Shown here in pieces: positions 1 through 7,467 of a DNA stretch of 64,000 nucleotides. The stretch lies in the NCBI GenBank assembly GCA_910584205.1, contig CAJUAA010000001.1:128651-192650 (forward strand), written 5' to 3'. Position 1 is the first letter of the stretch; each line of letters begins with the position of its first letter. The notes under the pieces were generated by a model, which worked only from the letters and a program-made list of their open reading frames with translations, was not told the DNA's origin and did not search any database. The stretch comes from an uncultured Lachnospiraceae bacterium (GTDB taxonomy: Bacteria > Bacillota > Clostridia > Lachnospirales > Lachnospiraceae). The position numbers and the translations under genes were made by a program.

Positions 1-180
1 AATATCAATTCCAGCGGGAGAAATACGTTTCAGGCAGGGGAACACCTGAAACTGTACTATGATCCAGGTTCCGGCGAGGTGTTGGAGAAGCATGCGAGGA
101 CGGGAGCCGCGGTGGCCGGAGTCCTTCTGATGCTGATCGGCCTGCTTGCAGGGGCCAGTATCCTGTCGGTGATTCTGTGA
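1..180 (+). CDS. C-terminal part of a DUF3592-like membrane protein (5' end outside window)
   Basis: Only the last 59 residues are visible; the frame is open from base 1 to the TGA at 178-180. A short soluble stretch containing GEHLKLYYDP is followed by one hydrophobic helix (about residues 39-58) that ends at the stop codon. A YDP-type beta segment running into a terminal membrane helix is usual for DUF3592 proteins, small membrane proteins of unknown role; that assignment is by resemblance only. No start site or neighbour on the left can be judged. Confidence 0.5.
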   Translation, partial: NINSSGRNTFQAGEHLKLYYDPGSGEVLEKHARTGAAVAGVLLMLIGLLAGASILSVIL

Positions 181-264
181 TTGTGCAATATGAACGAAAA
201 AAAAACGATGCGAGCGGGATAAAAACGACAATAACAATAAAAATACAAAAAAACGGAAAAACTA

Positions 265-293
265 TTTACAAAAGAAAAAAAATATCGTATAAT
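265..293 (+). promoter_or_regulatory. Sigma-A promoter of the tRNA gene
   Basis: TTTACA (265-270) and TATAAT (288-293) are separated by exactly 17 bases, in very A-rich DNA. The predicted transcript would begin about 30 bases before the tRNA at 332, which fits a tRNA promoter. Confidence 0.65.
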
Positions 294-331
294 ATCTAAG
301 TTCGCAGATGTAAACAAAACAAAAGACATAT

Positions 332-405
332 CGATGCGTGGCTCAGCTTGGTAGAGCGCTGCGTTCGGGACGCAGAGGTCGCAGGTTCAAATCCTGTCGC
401 ATCGA
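332..405 (+). tRNA. tRNA-Pro (anticodon CGG)
   Basis: A full 74-nt cloverleaf is visible. The acceptor stem is CGATGCG/CGCATCG with discriminator A at 405, the D arm is GCTC...GAGC, the anticodon stem is CTGCG/CGCAG around the loop TTCGGGA (anticodon CGG), and the T arm GCAGG-TTCAAAT-CCTGT carries the TTCAA box. CCA is not encoded. I looked for a duplicated 3' end downstream as evidence of an integrated element and saw none. Confidence 0.95.
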
Positions 406-474
406 TTCCTTGGCAGGGGCGCATGACGTCCGGTGGACGTCAGCTTTGCGCCGACCGGAACGGAGTGTAGAACG

Positions 475-510
475 CCGGAAAGCTTGAATTTATGGGCTTT
501 CCGGTTTTTT
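475..510 (+). terminator. Rho-independent terminator / repeated hairpin copy 1
   Basis: CCGGAAAGC (475-483) pairs with GCTTTCCGG (496-504) and is followed by six T. It could end the tRNA transcript. A very similar hairpin lies at 939-973 on the other side of the broken Rpn gene. The 300 bases from 406 to 713 hold no gene I can support. Confidence 0.7.
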
Positions 511-713
511 GTGTTTGGATGGATGATTTTGGAAGGCGCTCCGACGGTGATTTTAAGTGATTTGACTAACATTTGCCTGACAAAGTTTATGGGCGATCAA
601 CAGTGTGGCAGACAATGGAGGAGTACAGAATCCCATTACTTTTTCCATGTGGAGCCAATATAATAAAGGTAAGAGAAACGGAGGACCAGTACTTGAATGA
701 ATAAAAAAATCAG

Positions 714-926
714 GTGGATTTTTTCCAGGCATGGGAAGACTTGAGTATATGCAATGATTTTCTGTTTGGGAAGATCATGCAGGATGCAGAACTCTGCAAA
801 GGCCTTCTCCAGCGGATTCTTCCGGATCTGGAGATTGACCATATCGAATATCCGGAGCTGCAGAAGGCCATCGGACCGGATGCAGATGCGAAAAGTGTGA
901 GAGAGGAAGCAAAGAAATATGGATGA
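714..926 (+). pseudogene. N-terminal fragment of an Rpn-type PD-(D/E)XK nuclease family transposase
   Basis: The 70-residue frame carries the conserved beginning of Rpn/YhgA-like proteins: NDFLFGKIMQD followed by CKGLLQRIL, IEYPE and a DAKSVR motif. In intact members this leads into the catalytic D...ExK segment after about residue 65 (usual length about 300). Here it stops three codons beyond KSVREEA, so the nuclease core is missing. The start (GTG 714) is nominal. It sits between two nearly identical hairpins, suggesting deletion of the middle and end of the gene. It should not be active. Confidence 0.65.
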
Positions 927-938
927 TGTTCTGGAATG

Positions 939-973
939 CCGGAAGGTCTGGATTTGCAGGCTTTCCGGTTTTT
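939..973 (+). terminator. Rho-independent terminator / repeated hairpin copy 2
   Basis: CCGGAAGGT (939-947) pairs with GGCTTTCCGG (959-968), followed by five T. The loop and flanks resemble the hairpin at 475-510. It lies just after the Rpn fragment. The stretch to 1146 is AT-rich and holds only the upstream region of the sigma-factor operon. Confidence 0.65.
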
Positions 974-1163
974 ATCCCATATAAACGGCACTGAAATCCT
1001 GCACTCATAGTTCTCATTCTCTGGTGCCGTTTATCATACTTTTCCGGCAATTATTAAACACCAAATATATAAATTGCAAAAAACATAAAAATTTTCTGTA
1101 ACGAAACATCATTTTTCCGGATATATAAGCAGAGGAACCAAAAGACGGGGGGAGGTGGCTGCC

Positions 1164-1649
1164 TTGAATGACATAGAGAGGGCGTATACAACGCATGCAA
1201 GGGATGTGTACCGCTATCTGCTCAGCCTGACGCATGATGAAGATCTGGCGGAAGAGCTGACGCAGGAGACCTTTTTTCGTGCCATGAGGACCATGAGCAG
1301 CTACGACGGGAGCTGCAGGCTGTCCGTATGGCTCTGTCAGATCAGCAGGCATCTCTGGTATCAGTGGCTGGAAAAGCATTCCAGATGGAAGCGGGAGGAG
1401 CTGACGGAAGAGCTTCCGGGCGGGGAGACGCCGGAGCGGTCTGTGCTGCTCCATATGGAGAAGACGGCGCTGTATCGTGCGATCCACGCGCTGCCGGAGC
1501 CCATGCGGGAAGTGGTCCATATGCGTCTGACCGGCGAATTCACTTTTGCGGAGATCGGCGGTATCCTGGGGAAGAGCGAGAACTGGGCGCGGATCACCTT
1601 TTATCGGGCCAAGAAGAAAGTGATCGAGGAAATGGAGGAATGGAAATGA
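1164..1649 (+). CDS. ECF-type RNA polymerase sigma factor
   Basis: This 161-residue protein directs RNA polymerase to a small set of promoters, normally under control of a partner anti-sigma factor. Region 2 spans about residues 8-70 (YRYLLSLTHD..LAEELTQETFFRA, the core-binding and -10-reading helices). Region 4 spans about 108-155 and has the HTH element FTFAEIGGILGKSENWARITFYRAKKK. I chose TTG 1164 because GGGGGGAGG (1147-1155) sits 8 bases before it; a GTG at 1155 lies inside that ribosome binding site. The stop overlaps the start of the next gene, so the pair is translationally coupled. Confidence 0.88.
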   Translation: MNDIERAYTTHARDVYRYLLSLTHDEDLAEELTQETFFRAMRTMSSYDGSCRLSVWLCQISRHLWYQWLEKHSRWKREELTEELPGGETPERSVLLHMEKTALYRAIHALPEPMREVVHMRLTGEFTFAEIGGILGKSENWARITFYRAKKKVIEEMEEWK

Positions 1650-2446
1650 AATGTTATATAGTCAAGGATCTGCTGCCCGGCTATATCGACGGCCTGACCT
1701 GCGAAGAGACAAATGCGGAGATCCGGGAGCATCTCAAGGGCTGTCAGGACTGCCGCAGAGTCTATGGGCAGATGTCGGCCGCCATGCCTCAGGATCTTGC
1801 CCTGCCGGAGGAAAAGGCCCTGGATCAGGACATTGATTTTCTGAAACGGCTGAAAGGAAAAATCCGGCACAGATATGCGGCGGTGGCTGCCGCGACGGGC
1901 CTGACGCTGTTGGCGCTGGCGGCATTTGCCGGAAAATACCAGATTGCCCTGCCTTATGATTCGGAGCACATGGAAACGGAGATGTATCAGGCGGTTCCCG
2001 TGGTCAATGACAACGGCGTGACCCAGTGGACGGACGTGGACGCGCTGAACTTTGAAGAGACGGGAACGGTGATAAAAGAAGGCCAGGAACCCATTGATCT
2101 GGTGAGGTTTGTGGTCAGGGAACCGGAACCATATGATGATTTCCGGTCATACGGCAGGACGATCCTGCGGGATGGACAGGAGGTCCGGGTGGTCTACTAC
2201 TGTTATACCAAAAGCCTGAAAAGCTGTCTGGTGCCGGAGGAAAAGGCGCGCAGGGTCTGTTGGAAATCCACCGGGGATATCTATGGGATGAGACTGTACC
2301 GCGCAGACTATACGCCGCTGATGACGGAGCTTTATTATCTGCCTATGGAAGGGCTTTGGCTTGACTATCGGTTTGCGCGTCTCTCAGACCGGGAATTCGA
2401 CGGGCAGAGGGAAAATGCGGTGCTGGTCTGGAACGGCATGAACTGA
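1646..2446 (+). CDS. Zinc-finger anti-sigma factor, membrane-anchored
   Basis: The 266-residue product most likely holds the upstream sigma factor inactive at the membrane. The N-terminal 45 residues contain the zinc-binding H-x3-C-x2-C motif (HLKGCQDC) typical of ZAS domains. One membrane helix follows (about residues 78-95, AAVAAATGLTLLALAAFAG), then about 165 extracytoplasmic residues of unknown fold that may sense the signal. ATG 1646 is preferred because GGAGG (1634-1638) is 7 bases away; an ATG at 1640 is too close. The ATGA overlap with the sigma gene stop indicates coupling. Confidence 0.82.
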   Translation: MKCYIVKDLLPGYIDGLTCEETNAEIREHLKGCQDCRRVYGQMSAAMPQDLALPEEKALDQDIDFLKRLKGKIRHRYAAVAAATGLTLLALAAFAGKYQIALPYDSEHMETEMYQAVPVVNDNGVTQWTDVDALNFEETGTVIKEGQEPIDLVRFVVREPEPYDDFRSYGRTILRDGQEVRVVYYCYTKSLKSCLVPEEKARRVCWKSTGDIYGMRLYRADYTPLMTELYYLPMEGLWLDYRFARLSDREFDGQRENAVLVWNGMN

Positions 2447-2488
2447 CCGGATGTCATGAAAATCCAAAAAGAAGAAGGGAGAAAAAAG

Positions 2489-3010
2489 ATGTATTATTTG
2501 GTTTATCTGTTGGGAGTTGCATATTTTCTGGCAAACGGAATCGGAAGCGCTCAGCGGTATCTGAACTTTGCGGACCATATTTCTCTGGCGTTCGTCCTGG
2601 GGCCGTGTGTGCTGATCCTGTTCTGCACGAGGTCCTTCTGCGCGTTCGGCAGAGGTGTGACGCATGCGTTCGGGAAAAGGGACGCCCCGGTTTTCCGGCT
2701 TGAGGAAAGCCTGCATGCGGTCCGGATGGTGATGGAGACGGCGGCTGTCTCGGGAGGGCTGGCGTTTCTGATCAGCACGGTCAATGTTTTTCGGGGACTG
2801 GCGCCTTCGTGGGCGGAGGCGGACGGGATGGTCTGGCTTCTCCTGGATCTGAGCGTGGCGCTGCTTCCGCTTTTTTACCTGCTGGTGGTCTGCATGGTGC
2901 TTCTGCCTCCATATTATATGCTGAAAAAGCGGCTGCCGGGCAGAGCGTACAGGACAGGCGGGGAGACGAAAAGCCTGGAAGGGGCGGAAGCGCCGGAAAA
3001 AGAAGAATGA
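2489..3010 (+). CDS. Multi-pass membrane protein of the sigma/anti-sigma operon, possibly MotA/TolQ/ExbB-like
   Basis: The 173-residue protein has about four hydrophobic segments: near the N-terminus (YLVYLLGVAYFLANG), about 35-52, about 85-108 and about 125-150. The tail is short, charged and acidic. The arrangement and the SGGLAFLISTVN helix faintly resemble MotA/TolQ/ExbB channel subunits, but this is a weak impression and no catalytic residue supports it. ATG 2489 is chosen because AGAAGGGAG stands in front of it. It lies about 40 bases after the anti-sigma gene and before a strong terminator, so the three genes form one unit; it may be an effector or part of the sensing complex. Confidence 0.55.
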   Translation: MYYLVYLLGVAYFLANGIGSAQRYLNFADHISLAFVLGPCVLILFCTRSFCAFGRGVTHAFGKRDAPVFRLEESLHAVRMVMETAAVSGGLAFLISTVNVFRGLAPSWAEADGMVWLLLDLSVALLPLFYLLVVCMVLLPPYYMLKKRLPGRAYRTGGETKSLEGAEAPEKEE

Positions 3011-3030
3011 ACCATACAAGTACACAGAGA

Positions 3031-3075
3031 ACATCCGGCCATGCAGTATTTTGCATGGCCGGATGTTTGATTTTG
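3031..3075 (+). terminator. Rho-independent terminator of the sigma-factor operon
   Basis: A perfect 15-bp stem (3031-3045 with 3052-3066) containing CATCCGGCCATGCA is followed by a T-rich tract. It closes the three-gene operon. Confidence 0.85.
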
Positions 3076-3192
3076 GGCATGTTTTATTAGTTTTTCCCAT
3101 ATAAAAGATACAACTTAGAAAAAATATAAATACAACGATTGAAAATGTACGGAAAAAATTGTATGTTGTAGGATAAAAATCAGAAAAAGCGA

Positions 3193-3221
3193 TTGACAAA
3201 GCCTTTCCAAGGATGTATATT
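3193..3221 (+). promoter_or_regulatory. Sigma-A promoter of the sugar ABC transporter operon
   Basis: A consensus TTGACA (3193-3198) and TATATT (3216-3221) are 17 bases apart. This predicts a leader of about 175 nt before the binding-protein gene at 3404, and that leader contains operator-like dyads. Confidence 0.75.
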
Positions 3222-3324
3222 GTAACTAAAGAAAACGGAAACAGATAAATGATATTCGTGAAAATGCCAAGGATATCCAATGGGGATTGGTGATATTGGC
3301 AAGAAAAACACAAAACAATTTTAT

Positions 3325-3358
3325 CGTACAAACTTGTTCCGACAGGAACAACTTGTAA
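3325..3358 (+). promoter_or_regulatory. Operator-like inverted repeats in the transporter leader
   Basis: AACTTGTTCC (3331-3340) and GGAACAACTT (3345-3354) form a near-perfect dyad with a 4-base centre. Just before it is CGTACAAA, which resembles a half-site of the AraR family box (ATTTGTACGTACAAAT in Bacillus). An AraR-type repressor is encoded downstream at 7468, so this is a reasonable but unproven operator. The dyad lacks a T-tract and is not a terminator. Confidence 0.4.
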
Positions 3359-3403
3359 ATACAACTTTTCATACTAAAATTCTATGTTGGGAGGAAAACA
3401 AAC

Positions 3404-4582
3404 ATGAAAAGAAAAGTTTTAAGCACAATCCTTGCAGCTTCCATGCTGGCTACTCTGGTAGTTGGATGCGGCGGCGGTGGAGACACCCAGACCAATGCTC
3501 CGGCAGAAGATGCTGGAACTGAGGCTCCGGCAGAAGGAGGAGAAAGCGCGGCGGCGGATGCTCCGTCCGGAGTGGCAGCAGACAAAGAGGGCGGCAAAGT
3601 CGGTGTGGCAATGCCCACGCAGTCTTCCGAGAGATGGATCAAGGACGGCGGCAACATGAAAGAGAAACTGGAGGCTATGGGTTATGAGGTAGACCTTCAG
3701 TACGCAGAGGACGATGTGCAGATGCAGGTTTCTCAGATCGAGAACATGATCGCAGCAGACGCTGACTGCCTGGTTATCGCAGCAGTTGACTCCGGAGCGC
3801 TTACGACAGTAGAGGCACAGGCAAAAGAGAAAGGTATCCCGATCATCGCGTATGACCGTCTTCTGATGGATACGGACGCAGTTTCTTACTATGCATCCTT
3901 CGATAATGAGGGTGTTGGCACTGCCATCGGCGAGTACATCAAGACCGCAAAAGATCTGGACGCTGCAAAGGCTGCAGGCGAGAGCTACACCATCGAGTTC
4001 TTCATGGGCTCCCCGGATGACAACAACGCGGTTCTGCTTCACAAAGGCGTGATGGGCGTTCTTCAGCCGTATCTGGATGACGGTACTCTGGTATGCAAGA
4101 CCGGAAGAACCTCCTTTGAGGATACCTGTATCTTAAGATGGTCTCAGGAGACCGCTCAGCAGTGGTGCGAGAACTATCTGACCGGCTACTATGCAGACGA
4201 GGATCTTGACATTGCATGTACCGCATTCGACGGATTTGCATACGGCGTGAAGGCTGCTCTTCAGGGCGCAGGCTATACCGCTGACAACTGGCCGCTGGTT
4301 ACCGGACAGGATGCAGAGCTGATGGCATGCAAGAACATCCTTGACGGAACTCAGACCGCTTCCATCTTCAAGGATACAGGCCTTCTGGCTGACAAGTGCG
4401 TAACCATGGTAGAGGCAGTGCTGAAGGGCGCTGAGCCGGAGATCAACGATACCACAACTTATGACAATAACGTAGTAGTCGTTCCGTCTTATCTGTGTAC
4501 TCCTGTTGCAGTTGACAAAGAAAACCTGCAGGAAGTCGTAGTTGACAGCGGATACTATCAGGCAGCAGATTTAGGACTGTAA
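3404..4582 (+). CDS. chvE: Monosaccharide ABC transporter substrate-binding lipoprotein (ChvE family)
   Basis: The 392-residue lipoprotein captures pentoses or hexoses outside the cell and delivers them to the ATPase and permease encoded next. It has a lipoprotein signal peptide with lipobox VVGC (Cys about 22), a low-complexity Gly/Ala/Glu linker to about residue 65, then a two-lobed periplasmic-binding-protein fold (KVGVAMPTQSSERWIKDG, DCLVIAAVDSG, IIAYDRLLM, ending SYLCTPVAVDKENL) typical of the ChvE/multiple-monosaccharide group. ATG 3404 follows a GGGAGG site. A hairpin terminator separates it from the ATPase gene, consistent with higher expression of the binding protein. Arabinose is the likely substrate from the araA/araD context; galactose or xylose is also possible. 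Confidence 0.85.
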   Translation: MKRKVLSTILAASMLATLVVGCGGGGDTQTNAPAEDAGTEAPAEGGESAAADAPSGVAADKEGGKVGVAMPTQSSERWIKDGGNMKEKLEAMGYEVDLQYAEDDVQMQVSQIENMIAADADCLVIAAVDSGALTTVEAQAKEKGIPIIAYDRLLMDTDAVSYYASFDNEGVGTAIGEYIKTAKDLDAAKAAGESYTIEFFMGSPDDNNAVLLHKGVMGVLQPYLDDGTLVCKTGRTSFEDTCILRWSQETAQQWCENYLTGYYADEDLDIACTAFDGFAYGVKAALQGAGYTADNWPLVTGQDAELMACKNILDGTQTASIFKDTGLLADKCVTMVEAVLKGAEPEINDTTTYDNNVVVVPSYLCTPVAVDKENLQEVVVDSGYYQAADLGL

Positions 4583-4597
4583 TTACAGTTTGACTGA

Positions 4598-4623
4598 AGC
4601 GGCGGCGCAGGCCGCCGCTTTTT
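4598..4623 (+). terminator. Intercistronic terminator after the binding-protein gene
   Basis: AGCGGCGGC (4598-4606) and GCCGCCGCT (4611-4619) form a perfect stem with a GCAG loop, followed by five T. It lies inside the operon, so it probably acts as a partial terminator that keeps ATPase and permease levels below that of the binding protein. Confidence 0.8.
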
Positions 4624-4708
4624 ACAGGGGTTTATCCTGCGGTGGGCGGTCGGATGTGCGTATCAGACAGACTGCCGCGTGGAAATATAAAGAAAAGGAG
4701 CAAGAGGT

Positions 4709-6259
4709 ATGTCAGATTATATCTTGGAGATGAACCACATAACCAAGGAATTCTCAGGCGTGAAGGCACTGGACGATGTAAATCTGAAGGTGAAAAAAGG
4801 CGAGGTCCATGCGTTGTGCGGGGAGAACGGAGCCGGGAAATCCACACTGATGAATGTGCTCTCCGGCGTGTATCCATATGGTACCTATTCCGGAGATATC
4901 GTCTACAAAGGTGAGGTCGGAAAGTTCCACAAGATCAAGGACAGTGAAGCCAAAGGAATCGTTATCATCCATCAGGAACTGGCCTTAAGCCCTTACATGT
5001 CGGTGGCGGAGAATGTGTTCCTGGGGAACGAACAGTGTTCCGGCAAGGGCGTCATTGACTGGACGAAGACCAGGGCGAAGGCGGCAGAGATGCTGGCGAA
5101 GGTCGGACTGGAGGGCGAGGACGTCAATGTGCCCGTGAACTCGCTGGGCGTAGGCAAGCAGCAGCTCATCGAGATTGCCAAGGCCATGGCGAAGGATGTG
5201 GAGCTTCTCATTCTGGATGAGCCTACGGCGGCTTTGAACGACGAGGAGTCCGCAAAGCTTCTGGAGATCATGCTGGAGCTGAAAAAGCAGGGCGTGACCA
5301 TGATCATCATTTCCCACAAGCTCAATGAGATCAGTTATGTGGCGGATGCCATCACCGTTATTCGTGACGGACACACCATTGAGACGCTGACCAAGGGCGT
5401 GGATGATTTTTCGGAGGACCGCATCATCAAGGGCATGGTGGGACGTGAGCTGACGAACCGTTATCCGATCCGCGAGGGAGTGACCATCGGAGATACGATC
5501 TTCGAGGTTCAGAACTGGAACGTATACCATCCGGAAGATCCAAACCGGCAGGTATTGAAGGATGTGAACATTCAAGTGAAAGCCGGCGAGGTAGTAGGCC
5601 TTGCGGGACTTATGGGAGCGGGACGTACGGAATTCGCCATGAGCGTATTCGGGAAATCCTATGGACAGAAGATCAGCGGTACCGTGAAGATGAACGGCAA
5701 AGAAGTAGAACTGAAGGATGTACGGACCGCCATCGACAACAAGCTGGCCTATGTGTCTGAGGACCGGAAGGGCAACGGACTGGTCCTGATCGACGATATC
5801 AAGAGAAATATGACCATGGCTGCCCTTCGCAATTTCTTCTCCAAAAACGGCGTGGTAGACTCCAATGAAGAGATCGTGAAGGCAGAAGAATATAAGAAAC
5901 TGATTAACGTAAAAGCCAATTCCATCGACCAGGCCGTGGGATCTCTGTCCGGCGGTAACCAACAGAAGGTGGTTCTTGCCAAATGGATGCTGACCCAGCC
6001 GGATGTGCTGATTCTCGACGAACCCACACGTGGTATCGACGTGGGCGCCAAGTACGAGATCTACTGTGTCATCAACGATCTGGCAAAGGCAGGAAAGGCA
6101 GTCATCATCATCTCCTCCGAGATGCCGGAGATCATCGGTACCTGCGACCGGCTGTATGTGATCAACGAGGGCCATATCGCGGGCGAGCTGGCGAAGGAAG
6201 AGATGACTCAGGAAAAGATCATGGGCTGTATTATGGCTGATAACAGGAAAGGTGCGTAA
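4709..6259 (+). CDS. mmsA: Monosaccharide ABC transporter ATP-binding protein (double NBD, MmsA/GguA type)
   Basis: The 516-residue cytoplasmic ATPase powers import with the permease that follows. It has two nucleotide-binding domains. The first carries Walker A GENGAGKST (about 36), an LSGGQ-like SLGVGKQQ and Walker B LLILDEPTAAL. The second has the degenerate Walker A GLMGAGRTE usual in this family, LSGGNQQK (about 412) and VLILDEPTRGID. Length matches MglA/XylG/GguA. ATG 4709 is preceded by AAAAGGAG. Only 2 bases separate it from the permease gene. Confidence 0.92.
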   Translation: MSDYILEMNHITKEFSGVKALDDVNLKVKKGEVHALCGENGAGKSTLMNVLSGVYPYGTYSGDIVYKGEVGKFHKIKDSEAKGIVIIHQELALSPYMSVAENVFLGNEQCSGKGVIDWTKTRAKAAEMLAKVGLEGEDVNVPVNSLGVGKQQLIEIAKAMAKDVELLILDEPTAALNDEESAKLLEIMLELKKQGVTMIIISHKLNEISYVADAITVIRDGHTIETLTKGVDDFSEDRIIKGMVGRELTNRYPIREGVTIGDTIFEVQNWNVYHPEDPNRQVLKDVNIQVKAGEVVGLAGLMGAGRTEFAMSVFGKSYGQKISGTVKMNGKEVELKDVRTAIDNKLAYVSEDRKGNGLVLIDDIKRNMTMAALRNFFSKNGVVDSNEEIVKAEEYKKLINVKANSIDQAVGSLSGGNQQKVVLAKWMLTQPDVLILDEPTRGIDVGAKYEIYCVINDLAKAGKAVIIISSEMPEIIGTCDRLYVINEGHIAGELAKEEMTQEKIMGCIMADNRKGA

Positions 6260-6261
6260 TC

Positions 6262-7416
6262 ATGGAAAAGAATAAAGTTGTCAATATTGATATGAAACAG
6301 TACGGTATGGTACTGGCGCTTATAGCGGTTTATGTTATTTTTGCAATCATGACCGGCGGCAAGAATCTGTCTCCGGCGAACATCAACAACCTGATCATGC
6401 AGAACGGCTACATTGTCATTCTGGCTGTGGGTATGCTGCTGTGTGTACTGACCGGTAATGTCGATCTGGGCGTCGGTTCCATCGTTGCGACCTGCGGCGC
6501 CGTCATCGGTATCGGTATGGTAGACTATGGCTGGAACATGTGGATCGCCATCCTTGCGGCGCTGATCGTAGGCCTGCTCTGCGGTATGTTTGCGGGCTTC
6601 TTCATCTCCAAACTGGGAATCCCGCCTTTCATCGTAACACTGGCAACCATGCTTATGGGCCGCGGCCTTACCTACGTGCTTCTGCAGGCACAGACCAAGG
6701 GACCTCTTCCCGCTGACTTTGTGTACATAGGCGCAGGCTTCCTTCCGACGATCAAGGTCGGCAGCATTGACCTGGTATGTCTGATCGTGGCGGCAGTGAT
6801 ATCCGTCCTGATCGTGATGGCGGAGCTGAAGAGCATTGCCACCAAGAAAAAATACGGCTTTGCAACCAACCCCACCTGGCAGTTGATCGTAAAAGACGGC
6901 ATCATCATCGCGATCGTATGGTTCTTCTTCTACAAGCTGGCATGCTACAGCGGTATTCCGTTCGTGCTTGTGCTGATGGCGCTTCTGGTAGGCCTGTATC
7001 ACTTCATTACGACCAAGACTGTGGCAGGACGCCAGATCTACGCTCTGGGCGGTAACGCGAAAGCGGCAAAGCTGTCCGGTATCAATACGGAAAAGGTATT
7101 CTTCTGGGTTTACACCAACATGGGTCTGCTCTGCGCAGTGGCAGGCATCGTCCTGTCCGCTCGTAACGCTTCCTCGACTCCGAAGGCCGGCGACCAGTTC
7201 GAGATGGACGCCATCGCATCCTGCTATATCGGCGGCGCTGCGACCTCCGGCGGCATCGGAACGATCATCGGAGCGGTTGTTGGAGCATTTATCATGGGTA
7301 TCCTGAACAATGGTATGTCCCTGTACGGTTTCTCTACAGACCTTCAGAAGATCGTAAAAGGTGCGGTTCTTCTGGGAGCAGTTACCATCGACCTGGTATC
7401 CAAACGTAAAAAATAA
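6262..7416 (+). CDS. mmsB: Monosaccharide ABC transporter permease (MmsB/GguB type)
   Basis: The 384-residue protein has about ten hydrophobic helices and belongs to the BPD_transp_2 permease family. The segment KLGIPPFIVTLATMLMGRGL and the loop QTKGPLPADFVYIGAG are characteristic of the GguB/MmsB subgroup, which is longer than RbsC/XylH near the middle. The late GGAATSGGIGTIIGAVVGAFIMG segment is also a family hallmark. It forms the membrane channel for the sugar captured by the lipoprotein at 3404. Translation is probably coupled to the ATPase gene. Confidence 0.92.
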   Translation: MEKNKVVNIDMKQYGMVLALIAVYVIFAIMTGGKNLSPANINNLIMQNGYIVILAVGMLLCVLTGNVDLGVGSIVATCGAVIGIGMVDYGWNMWIAILAALIVGLLCGMFAGFFISKLGIPPFIVTLATMLMGRGLTYVLLQAQTKGPLPADFVYIGAGFLPTIKVGSIDLVCLIVAAVISVLIVMAELKSIATKKKYGFATNPTWQLIVKDGIIIAIVWFFFYKLACYSGIPFVLVLMALLVGLYHFITTKTVAGRQIYALGGNAKAAKLSGINTEKVFFWVYTNMGLLCAVAGIVLSARNASSTPKAGDQFEMDAIASCYIGGAATSGGIGTIIGAVVGAFIMGILNNGMSLYGFSTDLQKIVKGAVLLGAVTIDLVSKRKK

Positions 7417-7429
7417 TGGAGCTTTAATA

Positions 7430-7456
7430 AGGAAGGGCTGCCCTTCGGGGCGGCCC
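7430..7456 (+). promoter_or_regulatory. UUCG-capped hairpin between ribosome binding site and AraR start
   Basis: GGGCTGCCC (from 7437) pairs with GGGCGGCCC around a TTCG tetraloop. There is no T-tract after it, so it is not a plain terminator. AAGGAAG lies directly before the stem and the ATG of the regulator is 11 bases after it. Folding would bring the ribosome binding site near the start codon. Confidence 0.45.
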
Positions 7457-7467
7457 AGTTGAATCAA

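Noticed and set aside
332..405. Integrated element at the tRNA-Pro 3' end
   Set aside because: No repeat of the tRNA end and no integrase gene were seen downstream.
1014..1520. 168-residue minus-strand gene upstream of the sigma factor
   Set aside because: It is mostly the shadow of the sigma-factor gene and shows Arg/His/Pro-rich composition without any motif.
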